Positions 24,425 to 33,208 of a DNA stretch of 43,406 nt are shown here, piece by piece. Position 1 is the stretch's first letter, and each line of letters begins with the position of its first letter. Under the pieces are notes generated by a model. That model searched no databases. It was not told where the DNA came from and was given only the letters and a program-made list of their open reading frames with translations. The position numbers and the translations under genes were made by a program. The stretch comes from Nitrospirota bacterium (GTDB lineage: Bacteria > Nitrospirota > Thermodesulfovibrionia > Thermodesulfovibrionales > UBA6898): NCBI GenBank assembly GCA_012026685.1, contig VEOY01000058.1:1-43406 (forward strand), read 5' to 3'.

Positions 24425-27400
24425 ATGAACTATATCGGTCTTGACGCCGGCTCTGTCGCGGCAAAGATTGTTGCCCTTGATGAAAAAGGAAGAATTGTAT
24501 TCCGCGCGTATGAGCGCCACAAGGGAAGACCGCTTCAGATATCCCTTGATCTTCTGACGCAAACGCTCTCCCATGTGCCTGCGTCCGCCCAGGACTGCTC
24601 TCTCTCGCTTAGCGGTTCTGCCGGAAGACTGATCGGTGAAATTCTCGGCATCCCCCCGGTGAATGAAGTGGTTGCTCACGCTTACGCGACCAGGATGCTG
24701 TATCCCCGGATCAGGACCATCATCGAACTGGGCGGCGAAGATTCGAAACTGATATTCCTCAACGAAGATTCGTCTGCTGCCAGGGACTTTTCGATGAACT
24801 CGGTCTGCGCAGCGGGTACTGGCTCGTTTCTTGACCAGCAGGCAGAGCGCCTCAACCTGTCCATCGAGGAGTTCAGCGATCACAGCTGCCGGTCTAAAAA
24901 ACCTCCGCGGATCGCGGGAAGGTGCAGTGTATTTGCCAAGTCGGACATGATACACCTGCAGCAGATCGCCACGCCGGTGGAGGACATCGTGGCCGGCCTC
25001 TGTTTTGCCGTGGCGCGGAACTTTAAAGGCTCCATTGCCAGAGGAAGAAGCCTCCATTACCCGGTCTCCTTCCAGGGGGGAGTAGCGGCGAACAAGGGCA
25101 TGGTCAGAGCGTTCAGGGAGGTCTTCGGGATAGAGGAACTCTTCATCCCTGAGGAATTCGCACTTATGGGCGCTATAGGCGCAGCCCTGAAAGACAGGGA
25201 TACCGGCAAACGCAATGCTTTCTCTCTTCAAACGCTCCGGGAGTATATCGTTACTGGCAGACAGGCTGAAAAGGGTCTCACCCCCCTGCTCGATGCTGCC
25301 GGTGATTTTCCGCGGAGGCACCTGCTTACGGCTGATGCATCTGCGGGCAGACGCGAAAAAATATCCCGGCTGCCGGCCTCATCACTTCACAGGAAAGCAT
25401 ATCTTGGGGTGGACATCGGCTCCATAAGCACCAACCTCGCAGTGATCGATGAGGACTGCACGGTGCTTGCCAAAAGATATCTCATGACTGCAGGAAGGCC
25501 TATCGAGGCGGTCAAACAGGGGCTTGAGGAGATCGGCACCGAGATCGGCAGAGGGGTGGAGATCGCAGGGGTCGGCACGACCGGCTCAGGGCGCTACATG
25601 ATCGCCGATTATATCGGTGCCGATATTGTGAAGAACGAGATCACCGCACAGGCCACGGCAGCAGCATATATAGATAAAGATGTTGACACCATATTCGAGA
25701 TCGGGGGACAGGATTCAAAATATATCTCTCTCAAGAACGGGGTCATTGTCGATTTCGAGATGAACAAAGCCTGTGCTGCCGGCACCGGGTCGTTCATTGA
25801 GGAGCAGGCGGAAAAACTGAACATCTCTGTCAAGGGGTCGTTCCAGGATGCAGCGTTCCGGGCCCAGAACCCCTGCAGGCTCGGAGAACGCTGCACCGTA
25901 TTCATGGAGAACTCCCTCATGGCAAACCTCCAGAAGGGGGTAGCAAAAGAGGACCTGCTTTCCGGGCTTGCATATTCGATCGTTCAGAACTATATCAACC
26001 GCGTTGTCTGCAAGCGGGCCATTGGCGATAAAATATTCTTTCAGGGGGGCGTTGCCTTTAACAAGGCCGTCGTCGCCGCGTTCGAGAACTATCTCGGCAA
26101 GAAGGTCATTGTGCCGGAGCACCATGACGTCACGGGAGCCATCGGCATGGCGCTCATCGCAAAAAAACATGGGGAGAAAGCCTCGTCCGGCAATGGCAAG
26201 TCGCAGTTCAAGGGGTTTGATATCTCACGACGCCTGTATGAGATATCATCGTTTGAATGCAAGGGCTGCCCGAACATATGCGAGATCAACCGCGTCCGGG
26301 TCGAAGGCGAGAAAAACTACCTGTATTATGGCGGCAGATGCGATAAATACGATGTAAAAAAGAAAAAAACATCAGCCGAGCTGCCCGATCTTTTTGCCTT
26401 CAGGGACGACATGCTCTGGAAGTATCATGTCGCATACCAGGACGTGCGTGCATCAGGGGGCATGAAGCAGAAGAAGACGAGGGGCAGGATCGGCATCCCC
26501 TATATCTTCTATTTCCATGACTTCCTTCCGTACTGGAGCACCCTGCTCTGGGAACTCGGTTTCGATGTGGAGGTCTCGCCGAAAACCGGAAGAGACATCA
26601 TAGATCTCGGCAATGAAACCATTCTTGCTGAAACATGTTTCCCGGTCAAGGCCGCCCATGGTCACATCGCCTTCCTTCTGAAAAAAGGGATTGATACCGT
26701 TCTTGTCCCGAGTTTTGTAGACCTTAACACCAGCGGCACAGGTTCCGGCAGCGCTCTCGCCTGCCCTTATACGCAGACCATCTCTTACATGGCGCGGACG
26801 GCGTTCCCTTCTGCATCTATTCTCGCTCCTGTGGTCAGACTTGCCCTGGGCAGAAAAAAACTGCAGAGCGAACTCCTCAGCTGTCTCAAAGGGTTCCGCA
26901 TCTCTGCCTCTGAACTTGCCGCTGCCATGAACGTCGCGGAAAAGGCACAGGAGAATTTCGTCAGCGCCATACAACAAAAAGGGCAGGAGGTCCTTTCAGG
27001 ATTGACCCGGAAAGCCCTTGTCATCGTCGGACGGGCCTACAATGCATTTGATCGCGGGATGAACCTCGACATCCCCCGAAAGGTGGGCGGCCTCGGCGTC
27101 CTCACCATTCCGATGGACTTTCTTCCTCTCTCTGATGTTGATGTACGGAAGACCTGGCCGAACATGTATTGGCGGGCAGGCCAGCGGATTCTCAGCGCGG
27201 CCCGCACCATTACAGCGCATCCGCTTCTGGATGCGGTCTATATCGGCAATTTCTCCTGCGGACCGGACTCCTTCATCCTGAAGTTCTTTGAGGAGGAAAT
27301 GGCCGGGAGATCCTGGCTTCATCTTGAGCTTGACGCGCACAGCGCCGATGCCGGAGCCGTCACCCGCTGTGAAGCGTTCCTTGACAGTATACGGGACCGG

Positions 27401-28675
27401 TCGAACAGCAGCGGTACCGTTCGCAGCAATTCTGCCCCAAAAAGCCGGTTAGAGCACGGGGCGGCACTCCCCGGCAGATCACGGCGGACAGTATACATCC
27501 CCCGTATGTCAGACCACGCATACGCGCTTGCTGCGTCGTTTTCACGATGCGGGGTTGAAGCAGAGGTGCTGCCGGAGTCCACGCAGGAATCCCTTGATCT
27601 CGGCAAACGGTTCGTCTCCGGCAAGGAATGTTACCCCTGCGCGATTACGACCGGCGATATGGTCAGGAAGATCCTGGAGCCGGGATTCGATCCGGACCGT
27701 GCGGCCTTTTTCATGCCGTCGGGCACCGGCCCGTGCAGGTTCGGCCAGTATAACGTATTTCAGCGCATGGTGATCCGGGACCTGGGCATGCAGAACCTCC
27801 CGGTCTTCTCGCCGAACCAGGATGAGGAATTCTACAAGCATCTCGGTATCGTGGGAAAGGACTATGCCGCGACAACGTGGGAAGGTATCGTTGCTGTGAG
27901 CCTTCTTAAAAAGTGCCTCCGCGAGACACGGCCCTATGAGGTCGACAGAGGGGTTTCCGGCCAGATTTATGAAGAATATCTTCTGAAGGTCTGCAATGCC
28001 CTGAAGAACAGGGAGAGCAATGTTACCGACGTTCTGGTGAATGCGAAGCGGCAGTTCGAAAATGTTGCCGTATCACGGGAACCCAGACCGCTCATCGGCG
28101 TAATCGGTGAGATCTTCGTCAGGTCAAACAGGTTTTCAAATGAAGACCTCATCTGCAGGATCGAGGCACTGGGCGGTGAAGCATATCTCACTCCGGTCGA
28201 CGAGTGGATCAGTTATGTCAATCTCATGGGAATCCGTAAGGTCTTGATTAAAAAAGACCTCTCTGGTATGATTACTCTTCTGTTAAAGAGGTTCTTTCAA
28301 AAGCGAGTCGAGCACAGGATGGGGACGCATTTTGCAGGATTCCTGAGAACACTGCACGAACCTGACACGAGGATTCTGATCAGGAACGCCCGTCCCTATA
28401 TCGATGCTTCGTTCGAAGGTGAGGCGATCCTCAGCATAGGGAAGAGCATAGACCTGGTGAAGAGGGGGGCCTCGGGTATCGTCAATGCCATGCCGTTCGG
28501 ATGTATGCCGGGGACAATCGTGAACGCCCTCCTGCGAGGCGTCAAGAACGCCTACGGGATCCCCTATCTTAGCATCCCCTACGACGGTACGGAATCTCTT
28601 ACAACCGAAATACAGCTTGAAGCATTCATCGACCAGGCAAGGGAATACGGCAAGGACTCAGCCGGCAGAAAATAG
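24425..28675 (+). CDS. Acyl-CoA dehydratase activase/HgdB-like fusion (double ASKHA, DUF2229)
   Basis: This 1416-residue protein joins two BcrA/BadF/HgdC-type ATPase domains (about 1-265 and 325-590) to DUF2229/HgdB-like regions (about 610-1410). HgdC-type activators bind one [4Fe-4S] cluster between two subunits and push an electron into a dehydratase at ATP cost. Here both halves keep the cluster motifs CAAGTG (Cys128, Cys450) and GRCSVF or ERCTVF (Cys167, Cys490), so one chain could hold the whole cluster. Later Cys motifs CKGCPNIC, SCGPD, ECYPC and GPCRFG suggest a second Fe-S site, as in HgdB and double-cubane proteins. The substrate is unknown. TATAAT stands 13 nt before the ATG, with no Shine-Dalgarno. 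Confidence 0.9.
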   Translation: MNYIGLDAGSVAAKIVALDEKGRIVFRAYERHKGRPLQISLDLLTQTLSHVPASAQDCSLSLSGSAGRLIGEILGIPPVNEVVAHAYATRMLYPRIRTIIELGGEDSKLIFLNEDSSAARDFSMNSVCAAGTGSFLDQQAERLNLSIEEFSDHSCRSKKPPRIAGRCSVFAKSDMIHLQQIATPVEDIVAGLCFAVARNFKGSIARGRSLHYPVSFQGGVAANKGMVRAFREVFGIEELFIPEEFALMGAIGAALKDRDTGKRNAFSLQTLREYIVTGRQAEKGLTPLLDAAGDFPRRHLLTADASAGRREKISRLPASSLHRKAYLGVDIGSISTNLAVIDEDCTVLAKRYLMTAGRPIEAVKQGLEEIGTEIGRGVEIAGVGTTGSGRYMIADYIGADIVKNEITAQATAAAYIDKDVDTIFEIGGQDSKYISLKNGVIVDFEMNKACAAGTGSFIEEQAEKLNISVKGSFQDAAFRAQNPCRLGERCTVFMENSLMANLQKGVAKEDLLSGLAYSIVQNYINRVVCKRAIGDKIFFQGGVAFNKAVVAAFENYLGKKVIVPEHHDVTGAIGMALIAKKHGEKASSGNGKSQFKGFDISRRLYEISSFECKGCPNICEINRVRVEGEKNYLYYGGRCDKYDVKKKKTSAELPDLFAFRDDMLWKYHVAYQDVRASGGMKQKKTRGRIGIPYIFYFHDFLPYWSTLLWELGFDVEVSPKTGRDIIDLGNETILAETCFPVKAAHGHIAFLLKKGIDTVLVPSFVDLNTSGTGSGSALACPYTQTISYMARTAFPSASILAPVVRLALGRKKLQSELLSCLKGFRISASELAAAMNVAEKAQENFVSAIQQKGQEVLSGLTRKALVIVGRAYNAFDRGMNLDIPRKVGGLGVLTIPMDFLPLSDVDVRKTWPNMYWRAGQRILSAARTITAHPLLDAVYIGNFSCGPDSFILKFFEEEMAGRSWLHLELDAHSADAGAVTRCEAFLDSIRDRSNSSGTVRSNSAPKSRLEHGAALPGRSRRTVYIPRMSDHAYALAASFSRCGVEAEVLPESTQESLDLGKRFVSGKECYPCAITTGDMVRKILEPGFDPDRAAFFMPSGTGPCRFGQYNVFQRMVIRDLGMQNLPVFSPNQDEEFYKHLGIVGKDYAATTWEGIVAVSLLKKCLRETRPYEVDRGVSGQIYEEYLLKVCNALKNRESNVTDVLVNAKRQFENVAVSREPRPLIGVIGEIFVRSNRFSNEDLICRIEALGGEAYLTPVDEWISYVNLMGIRKVLIKKDLSGMITLLLKRFFQKRVEHRMGTHFAGFLRTLHEPDTRILIRNARPYIDASFEGEAILSIGKSIDLVKRGASGIVNAMPFGCMPGTIVNALLRGVKNAYGIPYLSIPYDGTESLTTEIQLEAFIDQAREYGKDSAGRK

Positions 28676-28722
28676 CCGGCACTACGACATTCGCATGATC
28701 ATTACAAGAAGGAGGTGAGTCT

Positions 28723-28818
28723 GTGGGAAGCGTTGTCAAGTGGCGTAAAAAGAAGATGAGCAAGCATAAGCACAAAAAGTTGCTCAGGAAGACCAAACAT
28801 CAGAGGAGGAACAAGTAA
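28723..28818 (+). CDS. AURKAIP1/COX24-domain small basic protein (31 aa)
   Basis: A GTG start preceded by AAGGAGGTGAGTCT, an excellent ribosome site, opens a 31-residue frame rich in Lys, Arg and His. It begins MGSVVKWRKKKMSKHKHKK and continues LLRKTKHQRRNK. The pattern KKxMxKHKxKKLxxKxxxxRR is that of the bacterial AURKAIP1/COX24 family, relatives of mitochondrial small-subunit protein mS38. In bacteria it is therefore probably a ribosome-associated or RNA-binding peptide. It begins 47 bp after the activase stop and may be co-transcribed. Its small size makes it easy to miss in annotation. A function here has not been shown. Confidence 0.88.
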   Translation: MGSVVKWRKKKMSKHKHKKLLRKTKHQRRNK

Positions 28819-28868
28819 TCAGCCCGGTCGGTTACATACGGCACTGCTGCATTCCGGACAGCCTGCGG

Positions 28869-29600
28869 TCAGTCCAGCCGGGTCACCTTTATCCCGACAA
28901 AGGGCATTTCAGCGCTGTACTCTGAAAAAAGAACCTTCTTCACCATTCCCCCCTTGTTCTTCTGGCCAAACGCACTGATAAGATAGACGGCATCGCGCTC
29001 TCGCTTGATGATGCCCATGTGGCCGATGATCTCTTTGTCCGTTCTTTTTTTAGGGGCCTTCACGAAAAAGATGATGTCGCCGTTCCTGAGCCTGTCGAGC
29101 GCCTCGGAGATCCCCTGCTTCGCTATCATGAAAACTCGTCTCCGGCCCCTGCTGCCCTCAAGGGAAACGGTAACGCCGAGTTCTGCCGTGATCTCTCTGC
29201 CCCATTTGCCGCTTTCGATCATATCCTCGCCATACCTGAAACGATCAGGGTAATTCCCGACTTTCCCGTTCTCAACGATGCCCCTTCCCGGGAAACGCTT
29301 GTCAAGGGCAAGGTCCACAGACTCTTCAGGGTCTCTTCCCAGTGCAAGCTCTACTGCCCTGAACGTCAGATACATGCAATCGACACGCTCGTCCGCGACA
29401 ATAATATTTCTGCGAACATAGTCGCCAAGGGGATCAGGGTCATACGGGACACCGACGAACTGCTCTGCCCAAAAGGCTATCCTGTCGCCGGCATTCCAGC
29501 CGGCGGTTGTCTTCTGCAGCGCAGCAATTTCGTCGTCGGGCATGAAGGCCTGTGCGAAGGACGGACAGAGGATCAGCACGAAAAGAATCAGCCTTTTCAT
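28869..29600 (-). CDS. DUF1460 amidase-like secreted protein
   Basis: The 243-residue protein begins with a signal peptide (MKRLILFVLILCPSFAQA, cleavage near residue 18) and is expected in the periplasm. Its plan matches DUF1460, an NlpC/P60-like family annotated as N-acetylmuramoyl-L-alanine amidase-like. There is a catalytic Cys in RVDCMYLTFRAVE near residue 75 and a His in IGHMGII near residue 202, preceded by NGDIIFFVKAP. It probably trims peptidoglycan peptides or related amides. There is no Shine-Dalgarno; TATAAT (29611-29606) stands 5 nt before the ATG. It is divergent from the methyltransferase-led operon, and a 67-bp gap holds both promoters. Confidence 0.82.
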   Translation of the reverse strand: MKRLILFVLILCPSFAQAFMPDDEIAALQKTTAGWNAGDRIAFWAEQFVGVPYDPDPLGDYVRRNIIVADERVDCMYLTFRAVELALGRDPEESVDLALDKRFPGRGIVENGKVGNYPDRFRYGEDMIESGKWGREITAELGVTVSLEGSRGRRRVFMIAKQGISEALDRLRNGDIIFFVKAPKKRTDKEIIGHMGIIKRERDAVYLISAFGQKNKGGMVKKVLFSEYSAEMPFVGIKVTRLD

Positions 29601-29667
29601 GTCTTATTATACTTCAAGCGGACAAAAAGACTTTGAAACGTTGTCCGTTGATAGGGTATCATCAAAG

Positions 29668-30672
29668 ATGATTAACCCATTTACCACAACGGGCATAGGC
29701 AGCCTCCCACACCGCAGCGTTACGGACGGCTGCAGGCTTGTGCTCAGTTCTTTCGACATCCCCTTCTGGCCCCAGTTCCCCGCCATATCCTTCAAGGAAC
29801 TCATGATCCCGCAGTACGCTGAGGGACTTCCGTTTCTCAGAATGGACACGGAGAAACAGATGATATGGGTCGACAGAAACGGATCGGACGAACTGGAGCG
29901 GTTCTACGAGAGCTGCACAACCGAAAGCAGAATCGCTATCTCCGAAGACCATGCACAGGGCCTGCATGCACTGCTCAAAATGATCAGGGGGAGGCGCTTT
30001 GCATATCTCAAGGGGCAGGTCACGGGCCCGCTCACCTTTTCGCTCGGCCTCAAGGATGTCAGCGGGAAGGCAGTTTATTTTGATGAAGAATTCCGCGAGA
30101 TATCTCTCATGCTCCTTCAGGCAAAGACACGGTGGCAAATTGACATGCTGAAGCAGCATGCGGAAAAGGTCGTTATCTTCGTAGATGAACCGATCCTTTC
30201 CGCACTCGGAAGCTCAAGCTACCTCGGCGTCAGTTCTGAAGAGGCACTGCGGCTTCTCCGAGAGATAATCGCAACCATAAAGACTGAAGGAAGCATCGCC
30301 GCCATTCACTGCTGCGGCAACGCAGACTGGCCCATGGTCATGAAGAGCGGCGCAGATATCGTGAACTTCGATGCCTATGATTACCTTGACACGCTTGCGC
30401 TCTACCACCAGGAGTGCGGGGATTTTCTCAAAAATGGCGGTTATCTTGCGTGGGGTATTGTCCCAACATCCGATGCGGTCATTGGCGAAAACCCGGATTC
30501 AATCCGGGCTCGTTTTCAGGAAGGGATCGGCAGATTTTCAGAGCATATCCCGCGCGAACTCCTGCTGTCCCGCATGCTCCTTACCCCTTCCTGCGGAACA
30601 GGATCGAGAAGCGTCGAAGAAGCGGTGAAGATCTTTCAGCTCCTTATGCGTCTGAAAGAGACAATGGTATGA
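29668..30672 (+). CDS. MetE/UroD-superfamily zinc methyltransferase-like protein
   Basis: This 334-residue TIM-barrel-type protein is related to cobalamin-independent methionine synthase and corrinoid-dependent UroD-like methyltransferases. TTGIGSLPH near the N-terminus matches the MetE-type phosphate/folate strand. The zinc ligands are visible as HCCGNADW (His and Cys two apart, near residue 213) and LTPSCGTGS (Cys near residue 310). It is too short for full MetE (about 750 residues), so the methyl donor may be a corrinoid or small thiol. TTGAAA-N18-TATCAT ends 5 nt before the ATG at 29668, supporting that start. It leads the tmk-holB-ricT-metG operon; its stop overlaps tmk by 4 nt. Confidence 0.78.
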   Translation: MINPFTTTGIGSLPHRSVTDGCRLVLSSFDIPFWPQFPAISFKELMIPQYAEGLPFLRMDTEKQMIWVDRNGSDELERFYESCTTESRIAISEDHAQGLHALLKMIRGRRFAYLKGQVTGPLTFSLGLKDVSGKAVYFDEEFREISLMLLQAKTRWQIDMLKQHAEKVVIFVDEPILSALGSSSYLGVSSEEALRLLREIIATIKTEGSIAAIHCCGNADWPMVMKSGADIVNFDAYDYLDTLALYHQECGDFLKNGGYLAWGIVPTSDAVIGENPDSIRARFQEGIGRFSEHIPRELLLSRMLLTPSCGTGSRSVEEAVKIFQLLMRLKETMV

Positions 30673-31301
30673 GGGGCGCCTTTCTGTCGTTCGAAGGCAT
30701 CGAGGGCACGGGCAAATCGACGCAGTCAGGCCTCCTTGCCGACTTCCTTCGGAGCCAGGGCCATAGAGTTGTACGGACCGCTGAGCCGGGGGGCACGCCG
30801 ATAAGCCTAAAGATCCGCGAGCTCCTCCTTTCGCTTGACAGCAAAGGCATGGATCATGTAACGGAACTGCTCCTTTACAACGCCGCCCGCGTACAGCATA
30901 TCAAAGAGGTCATCGCTCCGTCACTTGCACGGGGGGAGATCGTCCTCACGGACCGCTTCTGCGACTCTACGTGCGCTTATCAGGGCTATGGGAGAGGAAT
31001 CGACCGGCAGGTCATAGACGCCCTTGACGCTGTTGCAACCGGGTGCATGAGACCTGACCTGACGCTGCTTCTGGATATCGACGTTGAGACCGGATTGCGG
31101 AGAAACAAAGAAATGAACAAGAACGACCGGCTCGAGCTCGAGGATATCGCATTCCATCAAAGAGTGAGAACGGGATTTCATGAAATCGCCGCCGCAGAGC
31201 CTGAGCGTATACGCGTCATTTCCTGTGCTGAAAGCGTTGAGTCTGTGCATGAAGCGGTAAAGGACATTGTCGTCGCATTCCTGAAACAGAGGAACGTATG
31301 A
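30669..31301 (+). CDS. tmk: Thymidylate kinase
   Basis: The enzyme phosphorylates dTMP to dTDP with ATP in the cytosol and is essential for dTTP supply. At 210 residues it has normal length. The P-loop is FEGIEGTGKST (residues 8-18). The dTMP-binding segment TAEPGGTPI follows near residues 36-44, and TDRFCDST near residues 94-101 is the DR(Y/F/H) motif. The ATG at 30669 overlaps the upstream stop (ATGA), fixing the start despite a longer open frame. It is followed by holB after 34 bp. Confidence 0.97.
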   Translation: MRGAFLSFEGIEGTGKSTQSGLLADFLRSQGHRVVRTAEPGGTPISLKIRELLLSLDSKGMDHVTELLLYNAARVQHIKEVIAPSLARGEIVLTDRFCDSTCAYQGYGRGIDRQVIDALDAVATGCMRPDLTLLLDIDVETGLRRNKEMNKNDRLELEDIAFHQRVRTGFHEIAAAEPERIRVISCAESVESVHEAVKDIVVAFLKQRNV

Positions 31302-31335
31302 TAATCAGGGTTGCACGTGCCGCGGAGCCCGTGGC

Positions 31336-32349
31336 ATGGCATTAAAAGATATCATCGGTCAGGAAAAGGCGGTTGCAATACTTCTGGGCATCCTGAAGAG
31401 AAAGAGGATCGCCAGCGCATATCTCTTCTCCGGAGAAACAGGCATCGGCAAGAAAACTACAGCATTAAATTTCGCCAAGGCCGTGAACTGCCTGAATACC
31501 GGCAGCGAAGCTGACACCTCCCCGGAAAATCTTTTGCCTCCTGCCGGCCAGGCATCAGGTGTCGCCTCTCTTGATGCCTGCGATATGTGCGAGTCATGCC
31601 GAAAGATCGATTCGGGCTCCCACCCCGATGTCGTACTCATATCTCCCGAGGAACGGCTGATAAAAACCGATGAGATACGATCGGTAGAAGAGGCTCTTTC
31701 CTTCAGACCCTATGAAGGAAGGAAGAAGGTCGTTATCGTGGACGATGCAGATACGATGAACCAGCAGGCAGCAAATACTTTTCTGAAGACCCTTGAAGAG
31801 CCTCCGGAGGACAGCCTGATCATTCTGATCTCTTCTCGGACCGACAGGCTTCTCCCGACGATCCGTTCCCGATGCTCCGCGATAGTCTTTCATCCCCTCT
31901 CCCTGGATTCCTGCAGGCGAATACTGCAGGGCAAGATCGGCGACGATGACATGGAGCAGGCGGTACGACTGTCGCTGGGGCGGCCCGGGCTTGCGCTCAC
32001 CGCTGACATCAGGGAAGAGAGGGACTGGTTCGTAAATCTCCTGAAGGCCATGCTGCGCTCAGAAAAAGACAGCTGGGCTTCCCGCGAAGAAGTCGAGAGG
32101 TGGTTCGACCATGCGCTCCTGTTCATGAGAGACCTCGCCGTGCTCAACATAACCGGCCGCCGGTCTCTGCTGATAAACGAGGACCTTGCCGAAAACCTGG
32201 GAAGACTGGGAAAATCTGTCGGTCTACAGGGTATAATAGATATTCATAAGGAACTGAGCTTCATCAGGAACATGCTGTTTTTCAATCTGAACAAATCTCT
32301 TACATGGAACTATACATCAGCACTGCTCAGAAAGGAACTGGTCCCGTAA
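31336..32349 (+). CDS. holB: DNA polymerase III subunit delta'
   Basis: This clamp-loader AAA+ subunit of 337 residues helps load the sliding clamp at primed sites. Walker A is GETGIGKKT near residues 33-41, and a zinc module CDMCESC lies at about 80-86. VIVDDADTMN (Walker B region) and TFLKTLEEPPED follow, as in delta' proteins. The start MALKDIIGQEKAV is the family's usual N-terminus, although no strong ribosome site precedes the ATG. Translation may depend on re-initiation after tmk. It ends one nucleotide before the GTG of ricT. Confidence 0.95.
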   Translation: MALKDIIGQEKAVAILLGILKRKRIASAYLFSGETGIGKKTTALNFAKAVNCLNTGSEADTSPENLLPPAGQASGVASLDACDMCESCRKIDSGSHPDVVLISPEERLIKTDEIRSVEEALSFRPYEGRKKVVIVDDADTMNQQAANTFLKTLEEPPEDSLIILISSRTDRLLPTIRSRCSAIVFHPLSLDSCRRILQGKIGDDDMEQAVRLSLGRPGLALTADIREERDWFVNLLKAMLRSEKDSWASREEVERWFDHALLFMRDLAVLNITGRRSLLINEDLAENLGRLGKSVGLQGIIDIHKELSFIRNMLFFNLNKSLTWNYTSALLRKELVP

Positions 32350-32350
32350 C

Positions 32351-33208
32351 GTGTCTGACATAGTCGGAATCCGGTTCAAGAGCTGCGGGAAGATATATGA
32401 CTTCGATTCCGGCGGTCTTGCCCTCCGGAGTGGTGACAGGGTTGTGATCGAGTCCGAGTTCGGCCTGAACATCGGCTCGGTGGTCGAGCCTCCTCATCCT
32501 GCCGAGAGTTCCCCGAAGGATCTGAAAAAGGTGCTCCGCATCGTGACAAACGACGATCTCAGACAAAAGGCAGCGAACGAGAAATTCGAGCAGGAAGCCA
32601 GGAGCTTCTGCTACGAGAGGATCATGGCACGGGGTCTCCCGATGAAGCTGGTGCGTGCGGAGGCAACGCTTGACAAGAAAAGGATCGTCTTTTATTTCAC
32701 AGCCGACGGCAGGATCGACTTCAGGGAACTGGTCAAGGACCTCGCCGCGCGGTTCAAGACCCGCATCGAGATGCGCCAGATCGGGGTGCGGGACAAGGCA
32801 AAGCTTGTAGGGGGCTTTGGTCTGTGCGGCAAAGAGCTCTGCTGTAAGGTCTTCCTCACAACGTTCGAGCCCATCTCGATCAAGATGGCAAAACAGCAGG
32901 ACCTGACCCTGAACACCGGTAAGCTCTCCGGCGCGTGCGGCAGGCTGATGTGCTGCCTCGGGTACGAATATCACGAGGGCCTGCCTGCCCCGGTCGCGAA
33001 AGAACAGCAGGCAAAGGCAGACACCGCGGAACAGGAGATTTCACCTGAACCGGCAGAGACCGGGATGGTCGAGGAATATGCGGCAGTTGGAGAACCCTCT
33101 GCTGATGGATCTGTTACCGCTGCCGACAAGACAGGAGACCAGCAGAAACAGCCGCATAAGAGAAGAAGGAGAAGAAGGCACAAAAAGAAGCCGCCCAAGA
33201 ATGAATAA
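32351..33208 (+). CDS. ricT: PSP1/RicT-family iron-sulfur regulator
   Basis: This 285-residue PSP1-domain protein is the homologue of Bacillus YaaT (RicT), part of a complex with RicA and RicF that affects RNA processing and carries [4Fe-4S] clusters. Cys clusters FGLCGKELCCKVF and GACGRLMCCLGYE (about residues 158-200) are typical. The last 75 residues are an unusual tail: acidic and Glu/Ala-rich, then a run of Arg and Lys that may bind RNA or the nucleoid. It starts at GTG directly after holB and its end overlaps metG by 8 nt. The tmk-holB-ricT-metG order is found in many bacteria. Confidence 0.92.
   Translation: MSDIVGIRFKSCGKIYDFDSGGLALRSGDRVVIESEFGLNIGSVVEPPHPAESSPKDLKKVLRIVTNDDLRQKAANEKFEQEARSFCYERIMARGLPMKLVRAEATLDKKRIVFYFTADGRIDFRELVKDLAARFKTRIEMRQIGVRDKAKLVGGFGLCGKELCCKVFLTTFEPISIKMAKQQDLTLNTGKLSGACGRLMCCLGYEYHEGLPAPVAKEQQAKADTAEQEISPEPAETGMVEEYAAVGEPSADGSVTAADKTGDQQKQPHKRRRRRRHKKKPPKNE

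Noticed and set aside
28664-28682. GCCGGC repeated around the activase stop as a terminator
   Set aside because: Each half is itself a short palindrome and there is no T-run. It may be chance in GC-rich codons.
31298-31345. A 15-codon frame bridging tmk and holB (ATGATAATCAGG...)
   Set aside because: It overlaps the tmk stop and could be a coupling peptide, but it has no ribosome site of its own and no regulatory amino-acid pattern.
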